Shown here one piece after another: positions 35,280-44,369 of a stretch of 64,000 bases of DNA (positions are counted from its first letter, which is position 1; the number at the start of each line of letters is the position of its first letter). The DNA comes from RFSX01 sp965248155 (lineage in GTDB: Bacteria > Bacteroidota > Bacteroidia > Chitinophagales > Saprospiraceae). The stretch lies in NCBI GenBank assembly GCA_965248155.1, contig CBDFIO010000002.1, positions 1,984,001-2,048,000 of the forward strand, read 5' to 3'. The notes beneath the pieces are model-generated. The model searched no databases, was not told the origin of the DNA, and worked only from the letters and a program-made list of their open reading frames with translations. The position numbers and the translations under genes are program-made.

Positions 35280-35630
35280 TTAGTCCTCCTCCGTATGTTC
35301 CTGATTTCTATCTCTATATTCAAGATTTCCATCAAGAAATTCATTCATCGCGATGATGGATGAATCAGGTAATTTTTCGTAGAATTTTGAGATTTCAATT
35401 TGCTCCTTATTTTCCTGAATTTCTTCGATTGTTTCAGAAGTAATTGCAAACTCATCTAATTTAGAATGTAATTCTTGCTTAATTTCTACATTCAATTGTT
35501 TTGCTCTACTTGTAATTACAGCCAGTGATTCATAGATATTAGTTGTTGGATCTATGAGGTCTTTAATATTTCTAGCTTTTGTGTTAGGATCAATACTTTG
35601 AACCTTATTCTTGATATCCGTCATTGACAA
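35280..35630 (-). CDS. rpoZ: RNA polymerase omega subunit-like protein
   Basis: 116 aa. IYESLAVITSRAKQLNVEIKQELHSKLDEFA (about 33-63) matches the omega/RPB6 fold in the diverged Bacteroidota form. The C-terminal third is acidic and ends in Glu/Asp. It lies between bamD and coaBC, the standard Bacteroidota order, and its 5' end overlaps the bamD 3' end by 26 bp. Omega helps RNA polymerase assembly. Confidence 0.88.
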   Translation of the reverse strand: MSMTDIKNKVQSIDPNTKARNIKDLIDPTTNIYESLAVITSRAKQLNVEIKQELHSKLDEFAITSETIEEIQENKEQIEISKFYEKLPDSSIIAMNEFLDGNLEYRDRNQEHTEED

Positions 35631-36426
35631 ATCTTTTTAATTCTTTATTACAATTTTCATTAATCTTCTGAACTTCATTTTTATATGAAGTATCAGGATA
35701 TTTAGATATAAATTTTATGCATTTTTCTATGGCTTGTTCAAGGCGTTCCTGTGTTTTTTCATACACACTGTTCTTAGCCAATTCGTAATTTGATTTTATA
35801 ATCAAAAACCTTACCTCTTCACCACGTTTTGTTTCCGGAAAATCTTTAAGCATGTTCTCAAAGGAAGTCATCGCAGAATTATAATTCTGAAGTTGATAAT
35901 ATAATTTGCCCTCATTGTATGCTTTGGTTTCTAATTTTAACCGCATTTCATCAATTAGGATATTACACTCATCTACTCTTGGAGAACTAGGAAATGTATT
36001 TATGAAAGTTTGAAGTTCATTTATAGCATTTCTTGATGGTTCCTGATCCAACTTATAATTAGGAGACATCAGATAATTCGAATATGCAGACATATAAGAC
36101 ATCTCTTCTTTTTTGGGGCTATTGTAAAATGTATTAGAAAAGCTGTTAAAGTAATGTGCTGCTAGTATAAATTGATTCTGATTATAATAAGTATAAGCGT
36201 ATTTATAAAATAAATCTTCAGCTTCTTTTTTACCTCGATAAAAAGGAATAACTAATTCATAAAGGGCCTGAGCTTTCAGGTAATCTTCATCTTCATAATA
36301 TTTGTTAGCAGAAGCCAGGATCTTGACGGGATCATTACTTGTGCGTACTTCCTCAAACTGTGTTTTGCAAGATTGCAAACAAATCAAGGATATAGTCATT
36401 ATAAAAAAAATGTACCTGAATTTCAT
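35605..36426 (-). CDS. bamD: Outer-membrane assembly lipoprotein BamD
   Basis: 273 aa. Lipoprotein signal MTISLICLQSC with the lipid Cys at about 20. The mature part is five TPR-like repeats with the family segments YKYAYTYYNQNQFILAAHYF (about 68-87) and FINTFPSSPRVDEC (about 138-151). BamD is the essential lipoprotein partner of BamA in barrel insertion. It heads the operon bamD-rpoZ-coaBC-DUF4835-purN; a clear promoter ends about 8 bp before its start. Confidence 0.93.
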   Translation of the reverse strand: MKFRYIFFIMTISLICLQSCKTQFEEVRTSNDPVKILASANKYYEDEDYLKAQALYELVIPFYRGKKEAEDLFYKYAYTYYNQNQFILAAHYFNSFSNTFYNSPKKEEMSYMSAYSNYLMSPNYKLDQEPSRNAINELQTFINTFPSSPRVDECNILIDEMRLKLETKAYNEGKLYYQLQNYNSAMTSFENMLKDFPETKRGEEVRFLIIKSNYELAKNSVYEKTQERLEQAIEKCIKFISKYPDTSYKNEVQKINENCNKELKRFVNDGYQE

Positions 36427-36434
36427 AAGGGCAA

Positions 36435-36465
36435 CAAAAGTAGTTGATTTTCACTTGATAAACAA
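36435..36465 (-). promoter_or_regulatory. Promoter of the bamD operon
   Basis: On the minus strand TTG (36465-36463), 20 bp, then TACTTTTG (36442-36435), matching the Bacteroidota TTG-N19/20-TAnnTTTG pattern. Transcription would start near 36428, only one or two bases before the ATG at 36426, so the message is leaderless or nearly so. Confidence 0.75.
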
Positions 36466-36549
36466 CGCTTTTCGCTTTGTTATTGAAGAACAATTTGTCT
36501 TTAACTTATTAATAACATGGGGAATATCAGACCGATTATACTGTTGATT

Positions 36550-38046
36550 CTAAAGTTTATATTTATTAATAGCATTTGCGATATCTCTATCGTTGGTTAA
36601 TCGAGGCACTTTATTTTGACCTCCAAGCTTACCCAATGATTTCATATATAATCTGAAAGCATTGTTTTGAAGTGGAGACAATCTAAGTTTTTGTAGCACA
36701 TTACCCTCGATTAAATCCTTGTAGTATATGTTTTGTCGACAGATTTCTTCATCTAATTCTCTTTGAATGTCATCCAGCTTTGGAGGTAAAGATTCAAACT
36801 CTATGAACCATTCGTGGTGTGCTGTTGAGCCATCATCAGGATTAATATTGGGAGCAACAGTGAATTCAGTGATTTTTAAGTTGTGTCTATTAGATACAAT
36901 GTCCATTGCTTCTTCAACTTCTTTAGAAATTACATGTTCGCCAAATGCAGAGATATAATGTTTGATCCTGCCACTTACACGCAATTTAAAAGGATTGAGA
37001 GATGTAAATCTTATAGTATCTCCAAGATTATAGGCCCATAAACCAGCATTGCTCGTAATTAAAACAGCGTAATCAGTGTCCAACTTGACCTCATGGAGCA
37101 AACATCTTTTAGGGTTCTCTCGTGATAATTCTTCAGGTTTAACGAATTCAAAAAACATCCCGGCATTGGTGTTGAGAAGGAGGCCGTCATCTTCTTGATT
37201 GTCTTGAAAAGCTATAAAGCCTTCTGAAGCAGGATATGTTTCAAGACTATCTACACCCGTTCCATGTAAAGAATCCATAATTGCTTTATATGGGAGGAAG
37301 TTGACTCCACCATGAACAAATAGTTGAAGATTTGGAAAAATGTCTTTTATCGTTTTCTTGGAACTTCGTTGAATTAATTTTTCATAATACATCTGAACCC
37401 AAGGTGGTATACCACCGATAAGAGACATGTCCTCATGTATGGTCTCCTTAACTACCTGCTCTAATTTTTCTTCCCAATCATCAAAACAATTTGTTGTAAA
37501 ACTAGGGAGCTGATTTGGTCTAATCCAGGATGGGACTTCATGATTTACAATACCGGAAAGCCGACCTGTAAAGATTTGACCGGTTTTTGTCATTTCAGGT
37601 GACCCGGAAAGAAAAATTAATTTTTTCGAAAATATGTCCTTCCCTGTTTGTGCAACATAATTGAGGACAGCATTCCTTGCAGTTTTGATATGGTACTTGA
37701 TACTTTCTTTTGAAATTGGGATATACTTAATACCTGATGTTGTACCTGAAGTTTTAGCGAAATATTTTGGCTTTCCCGGCCACAGAACATTTTTGTCTCC
37801 TTTTATTATAAGATCAATATAACTTCGAATGTCCTCATAGGATCTGATCGGAACTTGAATACAATATTTTGCATGTGAAGTAATGGATTGAAATTGATGA
37901 TCTATTCCAAACCTGGTATTTTTAGCTTTGGATAATAAACTCTTGAATATAGCCTCTTGATCATCAATCGCATTTTCAGCCATTTTAGTAATATTAGCAT
38001 GTTGCTTTTTTGCAAACTGGTATATTACTTTTCTTTTAAGAGACAT
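36550..38046 (-). CDS. GH3-family acyl-acid adenylating protein
   Basis: 498 aa. The ATP-binding motif FAKTSGTTSGIKYIPIS (about 102-118), LETYPASEGFIAFQ (about 271-284) and YNLGDTIRFTSLNPFKLRVSGRIKHYISAFGEHV (about 352-385, motif III) identify the GH3/firefly-luciferase-like fold known from plant auxin-amino-acid synthetases. Bacterial members are common in Bacteroidota but their substrates are not known. It is the third gene of a minus-strand row (GNAT, SH3, GH3) with short gaps of 18 and 29 bp. Confidence 0.88.
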   Translation of the reverse strand: MSLKRKVIYQFAKKQHANITKMAENAIDDQEAIFKSLLSKAKNTRFGIDHQFQSITSHAKYCIQVPIRSYEDIRSYIDLIIKGDKNVLWPGKPKYFAKTSGTTSGIKYIPISKESIKYHIKTARNAVLNYVAQTGKDIFSKKLIFLSGSPEMTKTGQIFTGRLSGIVNHEVPSWIRPNQLPSFTTNCFDDWEEKLEQVVKETIHEDMSLIGGIPPWVQMYYEKLIQRSSKKTIKDIFPNLQLFVHGGVNFLPYKAIMDSLHGTGVDSLETYPASEGFIAFQDNQEDDGLLLNTNAGMFFEFVKPEELSRENPKRCLLHEVKLDTDYAVLITSNAGLWAYNLGDTIRFTSLNPFKLRVSGRIKHYISAFGEHVISKEVEEAMDIVSNRHNLKITEFTVAPNINPDDGSTAHHEWFIEFESLPPKLDDIQRELDEEICRQNIYYKDLIEGNVLQKLRLSPLQNNAFRLYMKSLGKLGGQNKVPRLTNDRDIANAINKYKL

Positions 38047-38075
38047 AATATTACTTGAGTTAGATTAGGCAGCCA

Positions 38076-38564
38076 CTAAATTTCTCTGATGTAATTTCCC
38101 CAAACCCAACCTTCTGAATCAGCATATTTTACTTTGCACCATTTACCTGGAAGACCTTCAAGGTAAAATGTTTGAATATCATAAAGTAGAATTTCAACTT
38201 CTGAGTTAGCAGGAATTTTTAAAAGAATATTGGAATTTAATGAAGGCTTGTCGCGTAAGTTTAAGGTTTGACTTTCAATAATAACTATACCTCTGTTAGA
38301 ACCTGTTGTAATTCGAACGCTATTCGAAAGTTGCTCTTCCAGACTTTTGATAATAGAATCCTTTTCAACCAACAGTTCTTCACAAGACACACTCGTTTTT
38401 CCGGGCATTTTAGAAAAAATACCTCTTAGAACATCAGCCGGGCTTTCTTTTGTAATGATGGAACTAATTAGCCAAATTGCTACAAGTCCAAAAACGACAA
38501 TATATACCCAACGGAAAATGATGTTTCTCTCTTTTTCTCCATAACGCTTTTTTGCCATACCCAA
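38076..38564 (-). CDS. Membrane-anchored SH3-domain protein
   Basis: 162 aa. A basic N-terminus (MAKKRYGEKERN) and one transmembrane helix (WVYIVVFGLVAIWLISSII, about 20-38) are followed by a short coiled segment (LLVEKDSIIKSLEEQLSN) and a bacterial SH3 domain (about 95-162: TLNLRDKPSLNSNILLKIP ... KWCKVKYADSEGWVWGNYI). Such domains often bind cell-wall or protein ligands in the periplasm. The first residues MGMAKK offer two starts, the second being equally likely. Function is unknown. Confidence 0.8.
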   Translation of the reverse strand: MGMAKKRYGEKERNIIFRWVYIVVFGLVAIWLISSIITKESPADVLRGIFSKMPGKTSVSCEELLVEKDSIIKSLEEQLSNSVRITTGSNRGIVIIESQTLNLRDKPSLNSNILLKIPANSEVEILLYDIQTFYLEGLPGKWCKVKYADSEGWVWGNYIREI

Positions 38565-38582
38565 AAATATAAAAATCGCTCC

Positions 38583-39134
38583 TTAAGACCAATCCCAGAT
38601 AATCAATTCCCAAGGTCTACCATGCTCATCTTTATAAGAATCGAGAATTTTGAACCCTTGTTTAAGATGCGCGTATAATGATCTTGGATTTTCAGGATCA
38701 ACTTCGGTAATTATTGCCTCAAAATTTTCTGACATCTCTTCCTTCATTTTATTATACAATCCATAGAATATTCCTTTTGATCGATAGGCTTTATCTATGC
38801 ATACCTGACCCATAACGAAATATCTTATTGATTTCCCTGACTTGAGTAAGACTTTATCGATCTGATTGAACATAGGCTTCAGAACTTTAATTTCCTTCCT
38901 TAGTTCTTTCAACATTACCAAAGCGTATGCAATTATGATGTCATTATCGACAGCAATTATATGAGGGAAGGGAGAATTCATTTTTTGGAGCAGATTGTAA
39001 TCATGTTCCACAGTTACAAATCCTTCCTTGAATTTTTCTTGGGGGCTTATATTATTGGGGAGATTTAATTGTTGTAATTCTAATATCCTTCTAAGCTGAA
39101 GGGGATGAGAAACGGTTTTGTAAACTAATTCCAT
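38583..39134 (-). CDS. GNAT-family N-acetyltransferase
   Basis: 183 aa from ATG at 39134 (MELVYKTV). A TTG ten codons upstream would extend the frame through the T tract of a terminator, so the ATG is preferred. Core motif A is seen in YFVMGQVCIDKAYRSKGIFYGLYNKM (about 104-129), with the acetyl-CoA pyrophosphate loop RSKGI; motif B is IITEVDPENPRSLYAHLKQGF. Substrate is unknown. The ATG abuts the terminator of the SusD gene, so translation or expression may be controlled by that hairpin. Confidence 0.85.
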   Translation of the reverse strand: MELVYKTVSHPLQLRRILELQQLNLPNNISPQEKFKEGFVTVEHDYNLLQKMNSPFPHIIAVDNDIIIAYALVMLKELRKEIKVLKPMFNQIDKVLLKSGKSIRYFVMGQVCIDKAYRSKGIFYGLYNKMKEEMSENFEAIITEVDPENPRSLYAHLKQGFKILDSYKDEHGRPWELIIWDWS

Positions 39135-39170
39135 AAAAAAAGGATTGCCCTGAAGATACAAGGCAATCCT
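39135..39170 (-). terminator. Terminator of the SusC/SusD operon
   Basis: On the minus strand AGGATTGCC / GGCAATCCT (9 bp, perfect) with a 12-nt loop, followed by seven T and immediately by ATG of the GNAT gene. The hairpin begins 24 bp after the SusD stop. Confidence 0.88.
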
Positions 39171-39193
39171 GATTATTAGTTTATCAGAAGAAA

Positions 39194-40516
39194 TTAATTT
39201 GCTTCAGAAACTGGTGTAGGGAATTCAGAAAAAACCTGATCCCCGGGTCTGTCTAAAGGCAGATCTCCTAATCTATTATGTCTTCTCATGTCAACCCATC
39301 TGTGTCCTTCACCAAACAAAGAATATCTTCTTTGATTAAGAACTTCATCCAGAAGAGAAGCGTCATCAGTTCCTCCGGCATAGTCACCTAGACCTGCTGA
39401 ACTTCTAATTACATTAATAGCAGTTACTGAGGCTGCGTTATCTGAACCTATGTTCGCTTCAGCATAAATCAAAATCAATTCTTCATTTCGAATCATTGCT
39501 AAAGGATCTGTATCTGAACTAAAAACCTGAACCTGATGTGTAGCTGTAAGATCATCAATTGAAACTGGAGCTCCAAGATCAGACACTTTTGAAAGTCTTG
39601 TATCTCCGGCTTCTGCATCTGTTACAAATGATGGATGAGCCATGAATAAATCTGTACCAGGTACAAAAAATACAGGGTTTCGAATATCGTTTCCGCCTGT
39701 ACCAAATGAATGATAAACGCCCATATCCAAGCTTCCACCCATATCAAAAAACGAGCTTGCAAGTGCAGTCATAGCAGCAGCATTATTACCTCTGTAAAGT
39801 TCAACTCTTGCTTGTAAAGCCTGTGCAAATTGAGCCATTCCAGATGGAGTATCAAATCCAGAATATCCACTAGATAAATTAAAAGCAAACGAACTTCCTG
39901 CTGTATTTAGAAGTCCACTAGCCGCAGATAACATATTTGAAACCGCTGTTAGTCCGTCATCATAACTTTGAACCAATGGTCCAAGATTGTCAGGATCTGT
40001 TACATCTAGTCTTACACCTGTGTTTCCTTGCTTATTCAACAGTTTTAATAATTCATAAGAAGTTACCAATTCTGCGAAGCCTTTGAAACCGTTTATTTCT
40101 TCAGATGTCAAACTAGCTACCGTATTGTCAACTGCATTAGATAACACTTGAGCATTTCTTATTGCACGATATCCAGCAGCAAATGATCTTGTTGTCAAGA
40201 AACCATTATTATCAAGGAATCCTTCTCCTTGACCGGCTCCTAGAAGTTCACCTGTATATCTAGGATCAGTACCGTTAAGGTCATAGTAATCTCTACCAAC
40301 TATGCTAGTGGTAGTATAATAGAATCCTAAATCATTTCTCATGATAGATTCTACTCCGCTTGCTAATAATAGCAAGTCAGCCATTGTTGCCCCGTTTTCC
40401 AAACTCTCTAGAGTTGGTCCATTTGGGTTGGCGATATCATCTACATCGCAAGCCGTAAACCCAAAGATTAGACTCAGAACAATCAAGAATTTATAATTAA
40501 CTAAAATATTTTTCAT
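39194..40516 (-). CDS. SusD/RagB-family nutrient-binding lipoprotein
   Basis: 440 aa. Lipoprotein signal ends IFGFTAC (Cys23). The helical SusD fold shows as GYRAIRNAQVLSNAVD (about 116-131), FKGFAELVTSYELLKLLNKQGN (about 144-165) and the family C-terminal segment EELILIYAEANI plus LDEVLNQRRYSLFGEGHRWVDMRRHNR. It sits at the cell surface as a lid on the SusC channel and selects ligand; the ligand cannot be told from sequence and no glycoside hydrolase is linked. 21 bp after SusC, same strand. Confidence 0.93.
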   Translation of the reverse strand: MKNILVNYKFLIVLSLIFGFTACDVDDIANPNGPTLESLENGATMADLLLLASGVESIMRNDLGFYYTTTSIVGRDYYDLNGTDPRYTGELLGAGQGEGFLDNNGFLTTRSFAAGYRAIRNAQVLSNAVDNTVASLTSEEINGFKGFAELVTSYELLKLLNKQGNTGVRLDVTDPDNLGPLVQSYDDGLTAVSNMLSAASGLLNTAGSSFAFNLSSGYSGFDTPSGMAQFAQALQARVELYRGNNAAAMTALASSFFDMGGSLDMGVYHSFGTGGNDIRNPVFFVPGTDLFMAHPSFVTDAEAGDTRLSKVSDLGAPVSIDDLTATHQVQVFSSDTDPLAMIRNEELILIYAEANIGSDNAASVTAINVIRSSAGLGDYAGGTDDASLLDEVLNQRRYSLFGEGHRWVDMRRHNRLGDLPLDRPGDQVFSEFPTPVSEAN

Positions 40517-40537
40517 AATAATAAAATTTAATTGGGT

Positions 40538-43498
40538 TTAGAATGAAGCGATTACGTGAAAATTTATTCTCTTAGAAGAAGGGAAAGGCGTCACTTCAAT
40601 TGAGTTTGCCAATACATTTCCACCAAAGTTTGATACTTCCGGATCATAACTGTTATAATCAAAAATATTGATCAAGTTTCTTCCGGATACCCCCAATTTA
40701 AGATCACAAACATTTGAGAACTTATCTTTTGGTAATGTATAATATAATCCTACTTCTCTTAATCTAAGGTAGGATGCATCTTCGATCCATGGACCTGCAT
40801 TTCCTGCAGACCATTCAGATGTTCTGTAGTCACCATTACCTAAAGTTCCTGTAGGGTCTAAAGTTGTATCATCATAATCCCATGTCATACCTGCAAGATC
40901 CCAAAGAAGCGTACTTAAGTTAACACCTTCACCACCTTGCTTAAGATGCCATACAAATCCAAGATCCCAATTTCCAAACTCTATGGAGTTCACCCAAGAA
41001 AGATTGAAATCTGCTTCTGCATTTCCATATACTGCAAATCCATCACCATCAGGGTCAAGAGTGGATGCATCTTCAGGTTTTACAGTACCTACAATTTGAG
41101 TAGCACTTTTACCTTCTTCAATTCTGTATTGTCCTAAACTAGCGGCAAATCCTCCAAGGTTAAACGCAGGTACATCCAAGCGTGTAACTTCAGAAGTGTT
41201 TTTCCAAAAGTTTAATTGTGTATCCCAAGTAACTTTACCGTCAACCGGTGTTACTCCTAGAGATATTTCAAATCCATTATTTTGTAACTCAGCGCCATTC
41301 ACAACCTGAGTTGTAAATCCTGTAGAAGTAGGTATTTGTCTTCTAAGAAGAACATCCTCAACTTTCTTAATGTAATACGTGAATTCAAAAATGGCTTTGT
41401 TGTTTAAAAATGTAATATCGGTTCCTAATTCTAATTCTTTCTGTCTTTCAGGACCGACTTCAGAGTTACCTCTTACAGTTCCTGTAACCCAACCTGCATG
41501 TGAACCTATTAAAGTTCCACCTAGAGAATTGAATCTGTCGTTAAAGTTTGCAAATCGACCAGCTTCTCCATAGGCTACTCTTACTTTTACATTGTTTACA
41601 CCTCCACCGAAGTTGGTAAGGTTATGTAAATTAACTGCTAGACTAGCTTTTGGATAATAGTACAATTTGTTGGCATCTCCATTGTTAGAAGATTTGTCAC
41701 CTCTCAAACCAATAGTAGCAATAAATTTGTCTTGATAATTTATTTCTTCCTGAACAAAGAATCCTTTATCACGCTGCTCTTGTCTATTTTGGTAGACACC
41801 GATATTAGCGGCTTGATCAATATTAGATTGTGCTCCATTCAGGTCAGTTGCAGTTGTGATAATTGTATTTTTATCAAAATGCTCAGTTGTTATACCGGCC
41901 TGAGTTCTAAACGAAATATCATTAGGTGTAAAGTAAGAATGAATCAAGAATGCAGATAGATTGTATACTTCATTCAATGTATTACCAGTAATTGATACTC
42001 CTCCTAAACTAGAAGGATCGCTAAAGAACGACAGATTCTGAGGGAATAATCCCATAGTCTGAAGTGTGTATTCATCACGACCTCCATTAAGAACTAATTT
42101 CAAATTCTGATTATCTGATGAAAATAATCTTACGTTCGCTCTCACGCCGTTCAAGAAACGATTAACGTTTTCTCTGTTTGTAATAAGGTTAACGGACTCA
42201 AGTACATTTGATCCTGCTCCACCTGCTGGATAATTTCCATTGGAATCTGGAAAAAGATTTTCCCAAGGAGAAGTAAAAGCTAAGGCATAACCAACAGTAG
42301 TATTGGTGTTACCATTATTAAAGAATCCTCTGTCAGCTTGACTGTTGATGTAATTTGAGGAAAAACTAATATCAAACCAGTCATTGAATTTGTGATCAAT
42401 ATTAGCTCTTACAGAAGTCTTTTTATAGCCAGTATTGACTACAATTCCTTCTTCATCCTTGTACAGACCACTGACATAAAACTTTGTTTTATCATTTCCA
42501 CCTGAGTAAGACAATTGAGAGGTTAACAAGAGACCTGAATTATCATATAATTCAGCTTCATAATCTGTTACACCATTAGTAGCAGCTATAGCTCCTGCGT
42601 CAGCACCAAATGTATTTGTTACTTCACTAGCAGTTGATACTCTTTGCCCTAAAAGTTTGATAGGAGTAGCAGTACCAATTGTTTGAGAAAATTTAACCAG
42701 AGGTTTTCCTGATTTACCTCTTTTTGTTGTTATAAGAACCACACCTCCTGCTGCACGAGATCCATAGATCGCAGCTGCGGAAGCACCCTTAAGGACTTCA
42801 ATTGATTCAATATCTTCTGTAATCAAGTCAGCTACTCTGTTAGAGGCATCATCTTGATTCGTTGAAGTATTTCCTCCTCCGGCTGCTGCAGAAACGATAT
42901 TTGTACCTGTTGAAACCGTTGAATTGTCAACATAGATGCCATCTATAATGTATAGTGGCTGTTGATCTCCGAAAATCGAGGTTACTCCTCTAAGTTTTAC
43001 AGACATTCCTCCTCCGGGAGCTCCGGAATTAGATCGAATTTCAGCACCTTTTAATTTGCCATAAAGGGCGCCATCCATTGTAGATTGAGAAGTAATACCT
43101 GTCAATTCCTGGGCTCCAATGGAAGCTACAGAATTGGCAAGATTTGACCTTTTAATACTGGAGGCCAATCCGGTAATTACAACTTCATCAAGTTTGTTTA
43201 CATCTTCAAGGAGAACAATATTTACCATATTGTTGTCGCTTGAGACCTGAACATTTTGAGCTGCGAAACCGACATATGAAAATTCAAGAGTTGCATTTTC
43301 ACTATCGACATCGACAGAATAATTTCCGTCCAGATCTGAAGTAGCACCAGTCGATGATCCTTTTACAAGGACTGATACACCTATTAACGCTGTGCCTTCA
43401 CTATCTGTAACACTTCCGGAAACAGTGTACTGAGCCATAAGGCCAGTTCCTGCCGAAAATGCAAAGAAAAGAGTGAAGAAAAGAAGTAGTTTTTTCAT
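40538..43498 (-). CDS. SusC/RagA-family TonB-dependent outer-membrane transporter
   Basis: 986 aa. Signal peptide (1-22), then a carboxypeptidase-D-like regulatory domain (GSVTDSEGTALIGVSVLVKG, about 28-47), the SusC signature around residues 120-260 (SNSGAPGGGMSVKLRGVTSI, PLYIIDGIYVDN, IEVLKGASAAAIYGSRAAGGVVLITTK) forming the plug, and a 22-strand barrel to the C-terminal aromatic Phe. It imports an oligomeric nutrient with energy from TonB. It is the first gene of the SusCD unit; a 6-bp inverted repeat lies 33-50 bp upstream. Confidence 0.95.
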   Translation of the reverse strand: MKKLLLFFTLFFAFSAGTGLMAQYTVSGSVTDSEGTALIGVSVLVKGSSTGATSDLDGNYSVDVDSENATLEFSYVGFAAQNVQVSSDNNMVNIVLLEDVNKLDEVVITGLASSIKRSNLANSVASIGAQELTGITSQSTMDGALYGKLKGAEIRSNSGAPGGGMSVKLRGVTSIFGDQQPLYIIDGIYVDNSTVSTGTNIVSAAAGGGNTSTNQDDASNRVADLITEDIESIEVLKGASAAAIYGSRAAGGVVLITTKRGKSGKPLVKFSQTIGTATPIKLLGQRVSTASEVTNTFGADAGAIAATNGVTDYEAELYDNSGLLLTSQLSYSGGNDKTKFYVSGLYKDEEGIVVNTGYKKTSVRANIDHKFNDWFDISFSSNYINSQADRGFFNNGNTNTTVGYALAFTSPWENLFPDSNGNYPAGGAGSNVLESVNLITNRENVNRFLNGVRANVRLFSSDNQNLKLVLNGGRDEYTLQTMGLFPQNLSFFSDPSSLGGVSITGNTLNEVYNLSAFLIHSYFTPNDISFRTQAGITTEHFDKNTIITTATDLNGAQSNIDQAANIGVYQNRQEQRDKGFFVQEEINYQDKFIATIGLRGDKSSNNGDANKLYYYPKASLAVNLHNLTNFGGGVNNVKVRVAYGEAGRFANFNDRFNSLGGTLIGSHAGWVTGTVRGNSEVGPERQKELELGTDITFLNNKAIFEFTYYIKKVEDVLLRRQIPTSTGFTTQVVNGAELQNNGFEISLGVTPVDGKVTWDTQLNFWKNTSEVTRLDVPAFNLGGFAASLGQYRIEEGKSATQIVGTVKPEDASTLDPDGDGFAVYGNAEADFNLSWVNSIEFGNWDLGFVWHLKQGGEGVNLSTLLWDLAGMTWDYDDTTLDPTGTLGNGDYRTSEWSAGNAGPWIEDASYLRLREVGLYYTLPKDKFSNVCDLKLGVSGRNLINIFDYNSYDPEVSNFGGNVLANSIEVTPFPSSKRINFHVIASF

Positions 43499-43531
43499 AG
43501 AAAATAGAGTTTAATTTAGAAAATAGTTTCT

Positions 43532-43548
43532 GTTAGATTTATTCTAAC
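43532..43548 (-). promoter_or_regulatory. Inverted repeat GTTAGA-N5-TCTAAC upstream of SusC
   Basis: Perfect 6-bp half-sites 34 bp before the SusC start, between it and the terminator of the metal-transport genes. The half-sites resemble TTAG...CTAA of DtxR-type operators, with spacing one base longer than the site at 46056. Operator function is inference. Confidence 0.35.
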
Positions 43549-43550
43549 GG

Positions 43551-43575
43551 AAAAACCAAGGTATATAAACTTGGT
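43551..43575 (-). terminator. Possible terminator of the metal-transport genes
   Basis: On the minus strand ACCAAG / CTTGGT (6 bp) with a 9-nt loop and five T, 45 bp after the ATPase stop. Modest stem, but it separates the ATPase from SusC. Confidence 0.5.
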
Positions 43576-43619
43576 CGTATAAGGTAAATAAATAGACGAA
43601 TTGCTGTTATGAAGACTTT

Positions 43620-44369
43620 TCAGATAAGTCCGGTTTTGTGTAAAATTGTCAATTGAGGGCCATACGCTTGAGCAATATTTTCTTGATTAAATACAGTGGA
43701 AGTATTTCCTGCTGTAATCAATCTTTGATTTAGTAGAATAACTTTGTTAAAGTATTTATCAACAGTAGAAAGGTCGTGATGAACTACTAGTATTGTTTTT
43801 CCATTAGCGGCCAATTCTTTTAAAATTTGAATAATTCTTTCTTCTGTTGTGATGTCCACTCCGACGAAGGGCTCATCAAGAAAGAATATTTCAGCTCGTT
43901 GACACAGAGCTCTTGCGATGAATACCCGCTGTTGTTGCCCTCCGGAAAGTCGACCAATTTGCCTATTTTGTAGATTAGTGATTTGCAGTTTTTCCATTGC
44001 ATCCAGAGCAATATCATGATCTTGTTTGTTGAGTCGTTGGAGTAATTTTTTATAAGGATATCTACCCATTAACACAATGTCTTTAACTGTGGCAGGAAAT
44101 TCCCAGTCCACTTCATCCTTCTGTGGGACATAGGCAATTTGTTTCTTAACATCTTTAATATCATCTCCAAATACTTCAATGTGGCCGGCATTTATATCAA
44201 CTAAACCAAGAATTGATTTGAAAAGCGTCGATTTTCCAGCTCCATTTGGTCCTATAACACCATACACGTTACCAGCTTCAATATCAAGATGGATATTTGT
44301 TAATACCCTTTTATTTCCATAAGAAACTGAAAGACCTTTAACCGTTATATGTGTTTTTTCCTTGATCAT
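43620..44369 (-). CDS. Metal ABC transporter ATP-binding protein (Zn/Mn type)
   Basis: 249 aa. Walker A GPNGAGKSTLFKSI (about 36-49), signature RLSGGQQQRVFIARAL (about 138-153), Walker B EIFFLDEPFVGVD and the switch His in LVVHHDL. It belongs to the ZnuC/MntB-like branch as shown by LMGRYPYK and the neighbours. It overlaps the binding-protein gene by 4 bp. A membrane permease gene should follow but a terminator and SusC do, so the transporter is incomplete at this site. Confidence 0.93.
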   Translation of the reverse strand: MIKEKTHITVKGLSVSYGNKRVLTNIHLDIEAGNVYGVIGPNGAGKSTLFKSILGLVDINAGHIEVFGDDIKDVKKQIAYVPQKDEVDWEFPATVKDIVLMGRYPYKKLLQRLNKQDHDIALDAMEKLQITNLQNRQIGRLSGGQQQRVFIARALCQRAEIFFLDEPFVGVDITTEERIIQILKELAANGKTILVVHHDLSTVDKYFNKVILLNQRLITAGNTSTVFNQENIAQAYGPQLTILHKTGLI

